A stretch of DNA of 64,000 nucleotides from Heterohyrax brucei (GCA_028571685.1 CM053143.1:50213208-50277207), one strand, 5' to 3'; counted from the first letter of the stretch, positions 45,232-56,774 are shown. A program made the numbers and translations. The notes: generated by a model from the letters alone, not told the origin.

Positions 45232-46189
45232 ATGGGACCCAAAAAGCAACAGACAATTGTGGCATACAAGCAATCACTCATGGCTTCAGAAGGCTCCCAA
45301 ACAAAGCAACCAAGGAGTTTTCCAGATGAAGAAACTTTTATGAAAGCATCAGGAAGTGAATACAAATTGATTATATACAGAGCCCTTCTAGACCTTATAC
45401 AAAATGCAGCAGAACAAAATGAAAAATTAAGCAAGTTGTTCGATCTGATGGAACACCAGTACTCTGAAATCCAACAGATCAAGAAGAAAATCAAAGACAT
45501 AGAAACTTCCATGCAAAGCCAAGAAAACAGAATGGAACAAATGGAAAAAAGAATTTCTGACTTGGAAGACAGAGCTACTGATGCCAGTGTCTATGAGCAG
45601 AAATCAGAAAAAAGAAACAAGAAAAATGAAGAAACATTAAGAAGCATGTGGGACTCTATTAAGAGGAACAACCTTCGATTAATTGGAGTCCCTGAACAGG
45701 GTGAGACATCTGAGACCACAGAGAGTATTGTTGCTGAGCTGCTGAAAGAAAACTTCCCAGAAATCATGAAGGAAGAGAATATAGACATCTCAGATGCATA
45801 TCGTACGTCACCCAATATAGATCTCAAAAGAAAGACTCCACAACATATTATAATCAAGCTTAACAAAATGGAACATAAGCAGCAACTCTTAAAGGCAGCA
45901 ACTCAAGGCAAAGCTAATATTCAGAGCAAAACCGTGTAGGCTCTTGTCAGATTTCTCAGCAGAAACCATGCTGGCACGGAGACAGTGGCATGACACATTC
46001 AAAGCCTTGAAGGAGACGAACTTCCAACCAAGAATTATATATCCTGCAAAACTATCTTTCAAATACGAAAATGAAATTAAGACATTCCCAGATAAACAGA
46101 AACTCAGAGACTTTGTAAAAACCAAACTGAAACTACAAGAAATACTGAAAGAAGTTCTTGGCTTGAGCTTAGAAGAACGAAACCACTAA
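45232..46189 (+). pseudogene. L1 ORF1 (RNA-binding protein), one frameshift
   Basis: ORF1p coats L1 RNA as trimers. It starts MGPKKQQTIVAYKQS at 45232. Residues about 75-125 form a coiled coil (IQQIKKKIKDIETSM, MEQMEKRISDLEDR). The RRM follows from NNLRLIGVPEQ to TPQHIIIKLNKM. The first frame ends at 45939 after 235 codons. The C-terminal domain continues in another frame from about 45944 (DFSAETMLARRQWHDTFK, NFQPRIIYPAKLSF) to a stop at 46187-46189. One frameshift around 45925-45945 thus breaks it. Overall length is near 318 residues, against about 338 in human. Identity to the human family is clear in the RRM and C-terminal blocks. Confidence 0.93.
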
Positions 46190-46605
46190 CTTTATATATT
46201 AGAACGACACACTACTCAATAGTCATTTAGGGAAGGCTCCAAAGTAAATCACAGCTTTGATTTGGAAAGTAGCAATCCAGTGATCATCATGAAAACTATG
46301 GTGTCATCATAATAAAAGAGGGATGTACTACAGTCGTTATAGTCCTTCCAGATGGAGAGGAAGATGACAAGACTGGTAGTAATTAAAATTGGGTTTATAA
46401 ATAGTTTATTAAGGGGGTTCACAGGGGCAGCTGTAAAGCACAACAAAGATGTATCATACCATTTCAAGAAATGTAACACATGAGTCTCAACAACTATAAA
46501 TCCAGCTCTGAAAACAGTGAAAAATTAACTCACAAAAAAGAGTGTCCCAGAACAGACTAATAAGAACAACAGAGAAAACATCAACATAAAAATAAACATA
46601 TCACA
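46190..46605 (+). other. Long spacer between L1 ORF1 and ORF2
   Basis: About 416 bases separate the ORF1 stop from the ORF2 start. Human and mouse L1 have a spacer of only some tens of bases. The sequence is AT-rich with stops in all frames. No foreign element is recognised in it. Confidence 0.7.
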
Positions 46606-47687
46606 ATGGCAGCAGTGAACACATACCTATCAATAATTACATTGAATGTGAATGGACTGAATGCTCCAGTAAAGAGACACCGAGTGTCATCTTGGATCGA
46701 AAGACACGACCCATCCATATGTTGTCTACAAGAAACTCACTTGAGACCTAAAGACAGGAACAAACTGAAAATTAAAGGATGGAAGAATATCTATCAAGCT
46801 AACAATGAACAAAGAAGAGCAGGGGTGGCAATTCTAATCTCAGACAAAATCAATTTTAATGTCAAATCCACCATCGTGGACAAAGATGGACACTATTTAT
46901 TGCTGAAAGGTTCAGTACACAAGCAAGACTTAACTGTATTAAACATTTATGCACCTAATGTCAGAGCACCTAAATATGTCGAAGAAACACTGACTACACT
47001 CAAAAGAGAGTTAGATGACGCCACAATAGTAGTGGGAGACTTTAACACTCCACTGTCATTACTAGACAGATCATCTAGAAAAAAGCTCAGTAAAGATACA
47101 GAAGACCTCATTGACACAATTAACCAACTAAACCTCATTGATACATACAGAACTTTCCACCCATGAGCAGACAACTACACCTTCTTCTCCAGCGCACATG
47201 GAACATTCTCCAGAATTGACGATGTGATAGGCCATAATGCAATGCTCAACAAAATCCATACCGTTGAATTACTGCAAAGCATCTTCTCAGATCATAAAGC
47301 CATCAAAGTTGAAATTAATAGCAGAAAAAACAGAGATAGAAAGTGGAACTCTTGGAAACTGAACAACATCTTGCTCAAAAAAACATGGGTTATAGAAGAA
47401 ATCAGGGATGAATTAAAGAAATTCATGGATTCCAATGAGAACGAAAACACTTCCTACCAGAACCTATGGGATACAGCCAAAGCAGTGCTCAGAGGTCTGT
47501 TTATCTCCATAAATGAACACATCTGGAAGGAAGAAAGAAACCAAATCAAGGAACTAACTCTACAGCTTGAACAAGTAGAAAGAGAACAACAGAGGAACCC
47601 CTCGGGAACTGGAAGAAATGAGATCATAAAGATTAGAGCAGAGCTAAATGAATTAGGGAATAGAAAAACAACTGAAAAGATTGAAAA
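46606..47687 (+). pseudogene. L1 ORF2 endonuclease and linker, 3'-truncated
   Basis: It starts MAAVNTYLSIITLNVNGLNA. The apurinic-like endonuclease is almost complete: the Asn of LNVNG, Glu of LQETHL, the YAPN block, GDFNTPLS with catalytic Asp and Asn, then HGTFSRIDDVIGH and FSDHKA with the late Asp and His. One in-frame TGA lies after YRTFHP at 47164. The frame then continues from 47167 through the endonuclease end and linker (YQNLWDTAKAVLRG, ELTLQLEQVE). L1 coding ends at about 47687, about 360 codons in. Codons after that belong to the flank. The nickase could not work with a separate RT because none is encoded. Confidence 0.93.
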
Positions 47688-47833
47688 GAAACTCATGTCA
47701 CAGAAATATCACCATCATGAGAGGGTTAAATTTACAATGAAACAGTAAGTCAAGACATTTAAAACTATTGATAGGCAGCTTATTTTTAAATACCATGTAG
47801 CTCATTGCCAGTAATCAGAGCTAGGTATAAAAC

Positions 47834-48348
47834 TGTCAGGGATTGAATTATGTATCCTCTCCCCCTAAATGTGTATATCAAATTGTCTGTCTCAAGATTC
47901 CCAGTATTATATGACTATACACAATTTCATCCATTTGTGGAGTTTTCCTGTGTTGTAAATTCTATCACTATGATTTAATAACATGGGTTAGCAGTAGTTA
48001 CACTGATGAGGTCTCCATGATTGGATAGTATCTTAAGCCAGTCTCTTTTGAGATATAGAAGAGACATGAACAGAGAGACACAGGGACCTCACATTACAAA
48101 GAAAGCAGTGCCAGGAGTAGAATGTGTCCTTTGTACCTGAGCTTCCTGTACTGACATGCTCCCAGATCAAGGGAGGACTAATGACAAGAACTTCCTCTAG
48201 AGCCAAGAGAGAGACAGAAAGCCTTTACCTAGAACTGATGCCTGAATTTGGACTTGTAGCCTACTAGACTTTCAGAAAATAAGCTTCTGTTTGTTAAAAA
48301 CATCTATGTGTAGTATTTCTGTTACAGTAGCAGTAAATGATTAAGACA
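47834..48348 (+). mobile_element. MaLR-like solo LTR fossil
   Basis: It begins TGTCAGGGATTGAATTATGT and ends AATGATTAAGACA, with the central AAAGAAAGCAGTGCCAGGAG block. Its layout is like the LTR at 3319. Non-coding. Confidence 0.8.
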
Positions 48349-48354
48349 AAAGCC

Positions 48355-48515
48355 AAAAAAAACTACAAACTTGTTGCCATCAAGCTGATTCTGACTTATA
48401 GCAACACTATAGGAGACAGTAGAACTGTCCCATAGGGTTTCCAAGGAGTAGATAGTAGATTGGAAGTGCTGACCTTTTGTTTAGCAGCCAAATTCTTACT
48501 CACTCTACCACCAGC
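48355..48515 (-). mobile_element. AfroSINE, antisense
   Basis: TTGCCATCAAGCTGATTCTG, CATAGGGTTTCCAAGGAGTA, TTGTTTAGCAGCC. Confidence 0.88.
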
Positions 48516-48990
48516 TTGACGATAGGCATGGCAAAACAAAATATAAGCTTTATTTTGCCCAAACTTTTAAAAGCATCCTCTAATTCGTCATCAGACTTGC
48601 AGTTACCATGCTCTTCTGACTAGCCCATTTCCTGTACACTGTAACCATATCATTAACCACCACCTTAGGCAGACTCAGTAGTCTAGGTTGTTCTAGCACA
48701 TGTTAAGACAACCTTCTGGTTTTGACGTCTGTTCTTTTCTTTTTCTACCCCTACAAAATTCTAGAGAAGTACATAACATTTGAGCCTTGGACCTACTAAT
48801 TAGGAGTGAAACTGGCTCAATCAGAAAGTTACATATGTGTTCCGCTCTGTATATCCAACAAAAACAACAAATAAAATTTTTTAAAAGTGATGTATGACAG
48901 ATTTATGTTACACTGTCTGTAAGATGTTCTATTACCAATTCCATCACGAATTATATACAATTAACAAGAGAGAATCATGAAAAGACACCC
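48516..48990. other. No recognisable element or gene
   Basis: AT-rich and unassigned. Confidence 0.4.
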
Positions 48991-48999
48991 AACTGGCAG

Positions 49000-49400
49000 A
49001 TGCACAGAGATGAAAATTTACTATTGGTTCCCAGAAGTGGGTGGAGAGGGGAAAAACAAAAACCCAAACCTGTTGCTGTCATGTCGATTCTGACTCAAAG
49101 CGACCTTATAGGACAGAGTAGAACTGCCCATAGAATTTCCAAGGAGCACCTGGAGAATTTAAACTGCTGATGTTTTGGTTAGCACCCACGGCACTTAACT
49201 ACTAAGCCATCAGGGTTTCCAGAAAGGGAAAAGGAGGAATTATTGTTTAGTGGGACATTGTTTTTCTGTTCACGGTGATGAAAAGATTTGAAAATGGATA
49301 ATTGTGATGGTTACACAACATGAATTATATGTGTAAAAAGGATAAAAATGGCAAATTTTACACATATTTCATCACAGTAAAATTTTTTAATAAAAAAAGT
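49000..49400 (+). mobile_element. Old L1 3' UTR, split by AfroSINE
   Basis: TTGGTTCCCAGAAGTGGG before the SINE and ATTATTGTTTAGTGGGACAT, AATTGTGATGGTTACACAAC, CATCACAGTAAAATTTTTT after it follow the L1M 3' UTR order. Confidence 0.7.
49054..49221 (-). mobile_element. AfroSINE in L1
   Basis: Antisense full-length-like copy (TCATGTCGATTCTGACTCAA, GGTTAGCACCCACGGCACTT). A-rich GGGGAAAA-like flanks on both sides. Confidence 0.88.
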
Positions 49401-49555
49401 TCATCAAGGTGCACAACTGGAAGCTATGAAGAAGATACAGTGAGATTTGAGAGGTACTGAAAGACTCCAAGCCAAATGGTTTTCCTTTATTGATTCCCAC
49501 CACAGTTTCCACCAAGTGTTTGAAAGTGTTGTATTACCTTCTTTTTGAGTTAAGG

Positions 49556-49620
49556 CAACCTCATGGGGCTGCCAAGTTGGAACTGACTTGGTGGCAAAGG
49601 GCTTTTTTTTTTTTTTTTGC
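49556..49620 (+). mobile_element. AfroSINE tail stub
   Basis: TGCCAAGTTGGAACTGACTT followed by a long T run. TTAAGGCA occurs just before (49551) and just after (49623), which suggests a short independent insertion. Confidence 0.6.
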
Positions 49621-49624
49621 ATTA

Positions 49625-51300
49625 AGGCAGGGTTAAGAAACATGTGCACCTGTGCCATCACTCCTCATCCCACTGTTGAGGCAGACAGCACTAACCTACT
49701 GTAGTTTTCTATTTTGCTAAGCTCAGATGTACACTAACTGTGGTAGGTTAGTTGAGAGTGGCCCTCTAGAAGACACATGCTTACTATTCTGAGTTAAGGT
49801 TCTGCGGTCTTAAATGCTAAATGAAATGTCAGATACAATGAGAACTCTAAAACTTAAATGTTTGTAGGATATGACGAAACAGGAAAATATTGAGAAGAAA
49901 AGAAAGAAAGGTTGAGTATGAATTTGAGGCAAAGAGCAAATCTCTTGAAAATACTCTGAAAATGGAAGAAATAGATTGCAATATGAATAATCACTCCACG
50001 CACTATCTAGTACAGATGAAGCTTTCATAAGCAGTGATTTTTTTAGAATGAAAACACTAGGCTTTCAATCCATTTGTTATCCTGTGTTACTTAATCAGAG
50101 ACTAGAATATGATGTAGTTTTATAAATATTTAAAATGTAGCAAGAATGAAGAGATCAGGAAATAATTTTTATTTTTAAGGATCACTTATTCTTCTGTTCC
50201 ACAAATGAGGAAATGAAGATGACAGGAGATACAGAGCAAGTACAGACTCTCACAGGTACTTAGGGCCTCTGCCTCAAGACTAGGCAACTGACCCACTGGG
50301 TACCCCTCCTGCCACATGTTGGATCACACACCCTTCCCAGCCTGGCACAGGCAAGTGAAAGCAGGCACCTGTCCTGAGAGGCAGGAGATACCTGGATATG
50401 GATGGGTGAGAGGCACAGTTTCCTCTTCTCTCTAGGGCACAGACAAGTCGGAGACCCCAGTGGCAGCCCCACTTGGAGGAAACCTGTGTCCAAAAGAATG
50501 GGTGTCTCAGAGGGGACACTAACAACAGAGGCAAAAAGAAGAGACCTGAACAGAAAATAAACAATAACAAAAAAAGAACTGAGGGATTTGTTCTGGGGTA
50601 CTGAAAGAAATCCCCAGAGAAGTTTCCAGAAAATGAGGCAAGACTTAAAAAGAACTAAATTTCAACAAATGGATCAGTGATAATTTAGTTACAGAAATGA
50701 AATATAATTTCATTTTGAAGTTACATACTTCTGAGGCCAAAATGTACGGGTTGTGCATTCCAGAAAATATGAATAACTAGGGTTATAATTTCTTTTCTAA
50801 AAATCAAAGAAAAATAATGTATGGTTATTCAGTGGTTTAAAAAAAAACAGAAAAATCTAACTACTGAAAAAAAACTAGATTTATTAAAACAATAAATTAG
50901 GAGATGGACTACAAGAGGATTTGTCAATTTTCAAATTATTTCCTTTAAGCACAATTTCCTTCTAAAGCTTTACTGTTTTTAAAATTCATGAAACTTTTTT
51001 TAGGAGGCTAAAAGTGGGTAGTAGAAGAGGAGGGAAAAAAACGAAGGAAAATACAACAGGGACCTTTGCAAAATCACATTTGTCTCCAAACAAAGCTATT
51101 AAATATTCTGTTGATGTGGGTTCTCTAAGTCTTTCATTTTTTAAAAAAAATTCAGAAGCTACAGGTATAATACAACAAACTTCCTAATGCTGGGCGTCTA
51201 CGTTTACCAATTATTATCTACCAGTTACTATCTACCACATTTTCTTTCTCTGTTAATAAATGTGCTTCCTTTAATTTTATTATTTTTATTAACTATCAGA
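49625..51300. other. No recognisable element or gene
   Basis: AT-rich, with a GC-richer part at 50270-50540 holding chance minus-strand frames (50260-50570). No domain is recognised. Confidence 0.45.
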
Positions 51301-51307
51301 GAACAGC

Positions 51308-51465
51308 AAACTATAGTGGCATAGTGGTTAAGAGTTATGACTGCTAACCAAAAGATCAGCAGTTTGAACCCACCACGCGCTGCTTGGAAACTCAAAGGGA
51401 GCAGTTCTATTCTGTCCTGTAGGGTCACTATGAGTAGGGATAAACTTGACAGCAATGGGTCTTTT
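51308..51465 (+). mobile_element. AfroSINE
   Basis: GTGGCATAGTGGTTAAGAGT, GATCAGCAGTTTGAACCC, CCTGTAGGGTCACTATGAGT. Confidence 0.88.
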
Positions 51466-51754
51466 ATTATAGATCAGAGTAAATTGCAGGCAGCGTTGTT
51501 CTTTATTCCTTGTATAGTTTAGTATGTATCCTATGAAAACAACACAATGTACCAAATTCAGAAAATCTAATATTGATGAAATATTGTACACTGTGTATAC
51601 TAACTTCTTTAGTTGTTACCGCAATGTCATTTACAGAAAAAATAACTGTTTTCTACCTAGAATCAAAACCAGGATGATGCATTCCATTTAGTTGTCATGG
51701 TTTTTAATCTCCTTTGATCTGAAACACTACCTCAGCCTTTCTTTTATAACTTGA

Positions 51755-53305
51755 ATAATATTATAGAACATAAGTCAATTACCTGGAAATACCAGTTGAG
51801 ATGTTTCAACAAACAGATGCAGCCCTGGAAGTGTGCACTCATGTTTACCAAGAAATTTAGAAGACAGCTACCTGTCCAACGGACTGGAAGAGATATGGAT
51901 TTTAGTATTCCAAAGAAAGGTAATCCAACCAAATGTGGGTTTTGCTGAAGACCATTGCCAGGGAACTGCCAGAAGTTCAGGCTGGATTCAGAAGAGAATG
52001 TGCAGCAAGGTGTATCATTGTTGATGTCAGATGGATCATGGCTGAAAGCAGAGAATACCAGAAAGATGTTTACCTGTTTCACTGTGCAAAGATGTTAGAT
52101 TATAAGAAATTATGGATAACATTTTGAAGAACAGGAATTCCCCAACTTAACTGTTCTCATGAGGAACCTGTCCATAGACCAAGAGGCATTTGTTCAAACA
52201 GAACAGTGGAATACTTCACCGTTTAAGGTTAGGAAAGGTGTGAATCAGGGTAATATCCTTTCACCACACTTCGTCAATCTCTGTGTTGAGCAAATAATCT
52301 GAAAACCTGGACTATGTGAAGAAGAACCTGGCCTCAAGATTGGAGGAAGACTCATTAGTGACTTGTATTACACAAATGGCAAACCTTGCTTGCTGAAAGT
52401 GAAGAGAACTTGAAACACTGGTGAAGATCAGCTACTGCATTGTTTAGTATGGATTACACCTCAGCATAAAGAGAACAAAAATCCTCATAACTGGATCAAT
52501 AAGAAATACCATGATAAATGGAGATAATATTGAAGTTGTTAAAGATTTTATTTTACTTGGACTTATAATCAACAGCTGTGGAAGCAGCAGTCTAGAAATC
52601 AAAGGAAACATTGCATTAGACAAATCTGCTGCAGAAGACCTCTTTAAAGTGTTAATAAGAAAAATGTTGCTTTGAAGACTAAGGTGAACCTGACCCAAGC
52701 TTCATACGCATGTGAACACTGAACAATGAAAATGGAAAACTGAAAAATTAGAACTTTTGAACTATGGTGTTGTGTTGAAGAATTCTGAAGACACCCTGGG
52801 CTGTCAAAGGATGACCAAATCTTTTTGGAAAGAAGTACAGCCGCTGTTGGGAGGATGAGACATGTATGGAGCAGAGAGGAATAGGTGCTGTCACCGGGCA
52901 GGGAGAGCAGTGGGAGCTGCATGGAGGTGGGCATGTAAATTCATACGAGAATGTACATTTTCACTCAGTCATCATAAAAAAAATTAAAAATAAAAATAAA
53001 ATAAAATAAAGAAGTACAGCCAGAATGCTAGTTAGGAGCAAAAGATGGTGATACTACATCTCACGTACTTCGGGTACATTATTAGGAGAGATCAGTTCCT
53101 GGAGAAGGACGTCATGCTTGATTCAGTTAGAAGTCAGCAAAAAAAGAGAAGACCCTAAATGAGACGAATTGACAAAGTGGCTGCAACAGTGGGCTCAGGC
53201 CTAACAACTATGAGGATGATGAAGTATCAGGCAGTGTTCTATCCTGTTGTACACAGGGGAGCTATGAGTTGGAACTAACTCAACCACACCTATCGGCAAC
53301 ATAGG
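51755..53305 (+). mobile_element. RTE LINE 3' half, interrupted by L1
   Basis: Sense RTE from the early RT (VQAGFRRECAARCIIVDVRW, MAESREYQKDVYLF around 51960-52070) through the catalytic region (near 52340, ISDLYYTNGKP where YADDT is expected, so the Asp pair is lost) to the tail GAGCTATGAGTTGGAACTAA. The short L1 at 52843 interrupts it. Dead. Confidence 0.85.
52843..53007 (+). mobile_element. 165-bp L1 3' stub with target duplication
   Basis: It holds the last part of the L1 3' UTR (GGGAGGATGAGACATGTATG, TAAATTCATACGAGAATGTA) and an A-rich tail. Exact 14-bp duplications AAAGAAGTACAGCC at 52829-52842 and 53008-53021. It is the same family as copies A and B. Confidence 0.92.
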
Positions 53306-53392
53306 TCAATTATGATACTCTTCTCATGTGGGGTTGGTCTGATTGTTTTCCATAATTAATTTCAGGCTATCGATTTGGGGAAGAAATAATGT

Positions 53393-53690
53393 GTTAGTTA
53401 TCTTATGCTGCTACTACAGAAACAGACAGTGTGTAGCTTTAAGAAACAGAAATTTATTTTTTCATCATTTAAGAGGCTAGCAGTCGAACTTCAGGGTACT
53501 AGCTCTTTCTCTTTCTGTTAACTCTGGAGGAATGTCTTTGTTCCTGGCTTCTTGGTGTCCTTCATGTGGGTTAACAACTGTCTTCCTCGTCTCTGCTTCC
53601 TTAATTGCTTGTATAATCTTTTATATCTCAGAAGAGATAGGCTTAAAACACATTTTACACTAATACTGTCTCATTAACATAATAAACAGA
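53393..53690 (-). mobile_element. MaLR-like LTR fossil, antisense
   Basis: GTTAGTTATCTTATGCTGCT and AGGCTAGCAGTCGAACTTCA, down to TCATTAACATAATAAACAGA. Partial and non-coding. Confidence 0.7.
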
Positions 53691-53724
53691 ACCTATTTCT
53701 GTTTTGTATTGCGAATCCTCACCT

Positions 53725-54063
53725 CTATACCTGTGGTCATAATTCCATTTGGCAGTGGGCTTTCTTTGTTATGTTAATGGGGTAGCATTAGTGTATTTTG
53801 AGTTAGTCTTTTACGAAATATAAAAGGAGTAGATAAAAGAAACAGAAATGGGGAAGACAGATGCCAACCCACACAAAGACTTCCAGGAACAGAAGCAGAA
53901 AGAGATAAGGACCTTCCTTCAGAGCAGACAGAGGGAAAGCCTACTCCGCAAGTCAATGACCCCAAACCAGACATCTATCCTCCTTACCAGGAGAAAATAA
54001 GCTTGTGTATTAAAACCACCCATTTGTGGCATTTCTGTAAGAGTAGCAGTAGATAACTAAGAC
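53725..54063 (+). mobile_element. MaLR-like LTR fossil, sense
   Basis: GACCTTCCTTCAGAGCAGAC, then ACCCATTTGTGGCATTTCTG and an end at AGATAACTAAGACA. It lies back to back with the previous LTR in the opposite orientation. Its 5' part is missing or eroded. Confidence 0.7.
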
Positions 54064-54074
54064 AGTATGTTTAA

Positions 54075-54990
54075 GTCTGTTGTTGCAGGTACTGTGTTAA
54101 TCTTTCTCGTTGAGGGTTTTGCTGCCCCTCTACTTTACCGAACATGATGTCCTTATCCAGCAGTTGACCTTCCCTGATGATGTGTCCCAAGTAGTTTATT
54201 TGCAGTCTGATCATGTTTGCTTCTAAAGAACAATGTTCTACTTGCGTTTCTTCAGACTGACTTGTTCATTCACTTTTGGCAGTCTGCAATATTTTCAATA
54301 TTCTTCATGAAAACTGTGGTTTGAAAGTATCACTTCTTCTGTCTTTATTTCTCATTACACAAAGTTTGCACAGATCTGAGGTGACTGAAAACACAACGGC
54401 TTGGGTCAGGCACAATTTAGTCATCAAAACAATACAATTGTTTTTTTTAAAAAAACTTTATGGTCTTTTGCAGCAGGTTTGCCCAATGACTTCTTGACTT
54501 CTTCCATGGACATGAATTGCTGATCCAAGTAGAATGAAGTAGTTGAGAACTTCAATTTCCTCTCCATTTATAAAGATGTTGTTTGTTGACACAGTTGTGT
54601 GGATTTTTGCTTTCTTGACATTCAGGTATAACTCATACTGTAGACTGTAGTCTTTGCCCTTCATTAATAAGTGCTTCATGTCATAAAGCAAGTAAGTGTG
54701 CATCTCTGCATCTTGCAAGCTGTTAGACAGTCCTCAATCCTGATGCCATGGTCTTCTTTATACTGTCCAGCTTATTTCTTCAGCATGCAACTTGAACAAG
54801 TACAATGAAGGGATACACTGCTGCTCACCTCTTCCAGTTTTAAACCAGGCAGTATCCTTTTGTTCTGTTTGAATAATTGTCTCTTGATCCATGTACTGAT
54901 TTTACATGAAAACAATGAAGAGTTCTGAAACTCCCATTCTTTGCAACTATGTAAGCAATGCTGTGTCCTTCTCAGTGCATCACATCAGGA
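54075..54990 (-). mobile_element. RTE LINE 3' part, antisense
   Basis: CTCTACTTTACCGAACATGA, GTCTTTTGCAGCAGGTTTGC, TGTTTGAATAATTGTCTCTT. The minus-strand 86-codon frame (54458-54718) is part of the RTE C-terminal region. Confidence 0.8.
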
Positions 54991-55149
54991 GACATGTGAT
55001 ACCCCAAGCCAAGGGCCATCCAGTCAGATCCGACTTTTCTACTGTAACTTGTGGCAGAAAGACTGTAAGACTATATAAGTAGCCTGTTAAACTGATTTTT
55101 ACTATCCATTGAGATTTCTTACCTCAGTCAATTATTCTAGGGTGATTGC

Positions 55150-55273
55150 CCAGAACCCAAGTTCATTGCCACTGCGTTGATTCTGGCTAGTATTGACCTT
55201 ACAGGAAGGAGCGAAACTGCTCCAACAGGTTTCCAAGGAGCAGGTAGCAGACTCAAACTTCCAGTGTTTTGGT
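55150..55273 (-). mobile_element. AfroSINE, split by L1 (left part)
   Basis: Antisense AfroSINE from its tail (CACTGCGTTGATTCTGGCTA) to TTTTGGTTAGCAG. Its head end resumes after the L1 at 56464-56486 (TAACCACTGTACCACCAAGA). Confidence 0.88.
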
Positions 55274-55288
55274 TAGCAGATGATCTCT

Positions 55289-56448
55289 CTCTCTCTCTTT
55301 TTTTTGTTGTGATTGAGTGAACATGTACAATCCTGTACAAATTTGCATGCCCGCTTTTGTGCACCTGCCACTGCTCACCCTGTCTAGTGACAGCACACTC
55401 CTCCTCTCCGTTCTATACATGTCATATCCTCCTAACAGTCTCCTATCCCCTCCTCTCCACCCTCTCCCCTACTTCCAGTAAAGGGTCAGCAGGATGACAT
55501 CTTGTAGATACATGAAACCACAAAGTGGAGGCACAATATGGTCACTCTGTGTCACCAAGTCTCATCCATTCCTGTCCAAAGAGTTGACCTGCATTATGAT
55601 TTATGGGCAGGGGCAGCATCAGGGCCAGGGATCGTGCTCCCAGGGGAACCCTAAGGCCCCTGGACCATCAATTGCAGTCTTTTAGTGGAGATCTCAGGGT
55701 ACACCACTTTTTATTCTCGTGTTGCCAGTGAGACTCAACTTAGTGAGCCCCGTCACGGCTATGACTGGTGGTAGCCGGGTACCATCTGGTTCTTCTGGTC
55801 ACATGTTGATATAGTTATCCACTCATTTGGGTCTCTCTGTCTTCGTATGTCATTTTCACCCTTGGTGATCATCCTTTCTTGCTGAGTTGGGACCATTTGG
55901 TGTACCTCAGATAGCAGCTTGGACCCCAGACACCACTCACCAATGTGGGGTGCATCAGACTACCTTAGCAAAATGCTAGTTATTCCAGGTGACCTAGATG
56001 GCCCACAGACCCCTGCCTGAGCTATTCTGTCCTTGCAATGTTGGGTTAAGATGGGAGGAGTAATCATGTTATCCTGAAGTCCAGTTAAAATTGATCTCCT
56101 TTCTAATATGTGCTGTCACTTAATCCACCCAACCAAATTTCTATCAACTATCTAATCAATATCCCACCCTCGCCCTCCCTCACCACCCCTGCAGCCATCA
56201 AAGAGTCTTTTCTTCTACGCATGAGTCTGTTTTTAAGTCCTTATAGTAGGGGTCTCATACAACATTTGTCTTTTTGCCACTGCCTACTTTCACTCAACAT
56301 CATGCCCTCCAATTGAAACCCGGTTATGAGATGCTTCCTAAAATCATCATTGTTCTTTATCATTGCATAGTGCTCCATTGAGTATATATACCAATGTTTA
56401 CCTACCATTCCTCTGTTGTTGGGCATCTGGGTTGATTCCCTCTTTTTG
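55289..56448 (-). mobile_element. L1, 5'-truncated, inserted in AfroSINE
   Basis: Minus-strand L1 with tail at the left, the 1-kb 3' UTR and a little ORF2. Flanks TAGCAGATGATCTCT (55274-55288) and TAGCAGCTGACCTCT (56449-56463) form a duplication with two mismatches and are themselves AfroSINE sequence. Confidence 0.9.
56241..56448 (-). pseudogene. L1 ORF2p C-terminal end
   Basis: Reads [20 protein letters not shown], then FRKHLITGFQLEGMMLSE, ending CMRPLL where copy A ends CMRPLR. Only the last 65 or so codons remain. Confidence 0.85.
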
Positions 56449-56463
56449 TAGCAGCTGACCTCT

Positions 56464-56486
56464 TAACCACTGTACCACCAAGACTT
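56464..56486 (-). mobile_element. AfroSINE, split by L1 (right part)
   Basis: The head end of the SINE interrupted at 55273. Confidence 0.8.
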
Positions 56487-56489
56487 CAC

Positions 56490-56770
56490 AGTGGTCGCCA
56501 ATGATACTTTTCTAATTTATCTCGGTGAATGTTGTTCCAAAAAATGTAATGTCTTGCAGCAAATAAATATATTTTTCTATGGCAAGATATATCAGAAATA
56601 AATTTGTGTTATAATTCTTGATGTAAAAAAACTATATTACATTTTTGGCTCATGCCTGAAAAAGAAAATTAAAGAGGTAAGGAAAAATGGACACTTATTT
56701 TAGTTTTCCTTTCAAGAAGTGGAAACTTCTTTTGGATGAGCGTAGTCACATAAGGATTATACCAGTGGTT
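56490..56770. other. No recognisable element or gene
   Basis: AT-rich and unassigned. Confidence 0.4.
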
Positions 56771-56774
56771 AGTG

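Larger units (their letters stand above)
44232..47687 (+). mobile_element. L1 with intact 5' end, 3'-truncated inside ORF2
   Basis: The element begins GGGGGCAGAGTCAAGATGGC, the usual first bases of a mammalian L1 with a YY1 site. It carries a 1-kb 5' UTR, ORF1 and the first third of ORF2, and stops at ACTGAAAAGATTGAAAA. The flanks are an exact 12-bp duplication GAAACTCATGTC (44220-44231 and 47688-47699), so both ends are genuine insertion ends. RT, C-terminal domain, 3' UTR and poly(A) tail are all absent. L1 copies normally lose the 5' end. Priming inside an A-rich part of ORF2, or early polyadenylation of the RNA, would explain it. Confidence 0.92.
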
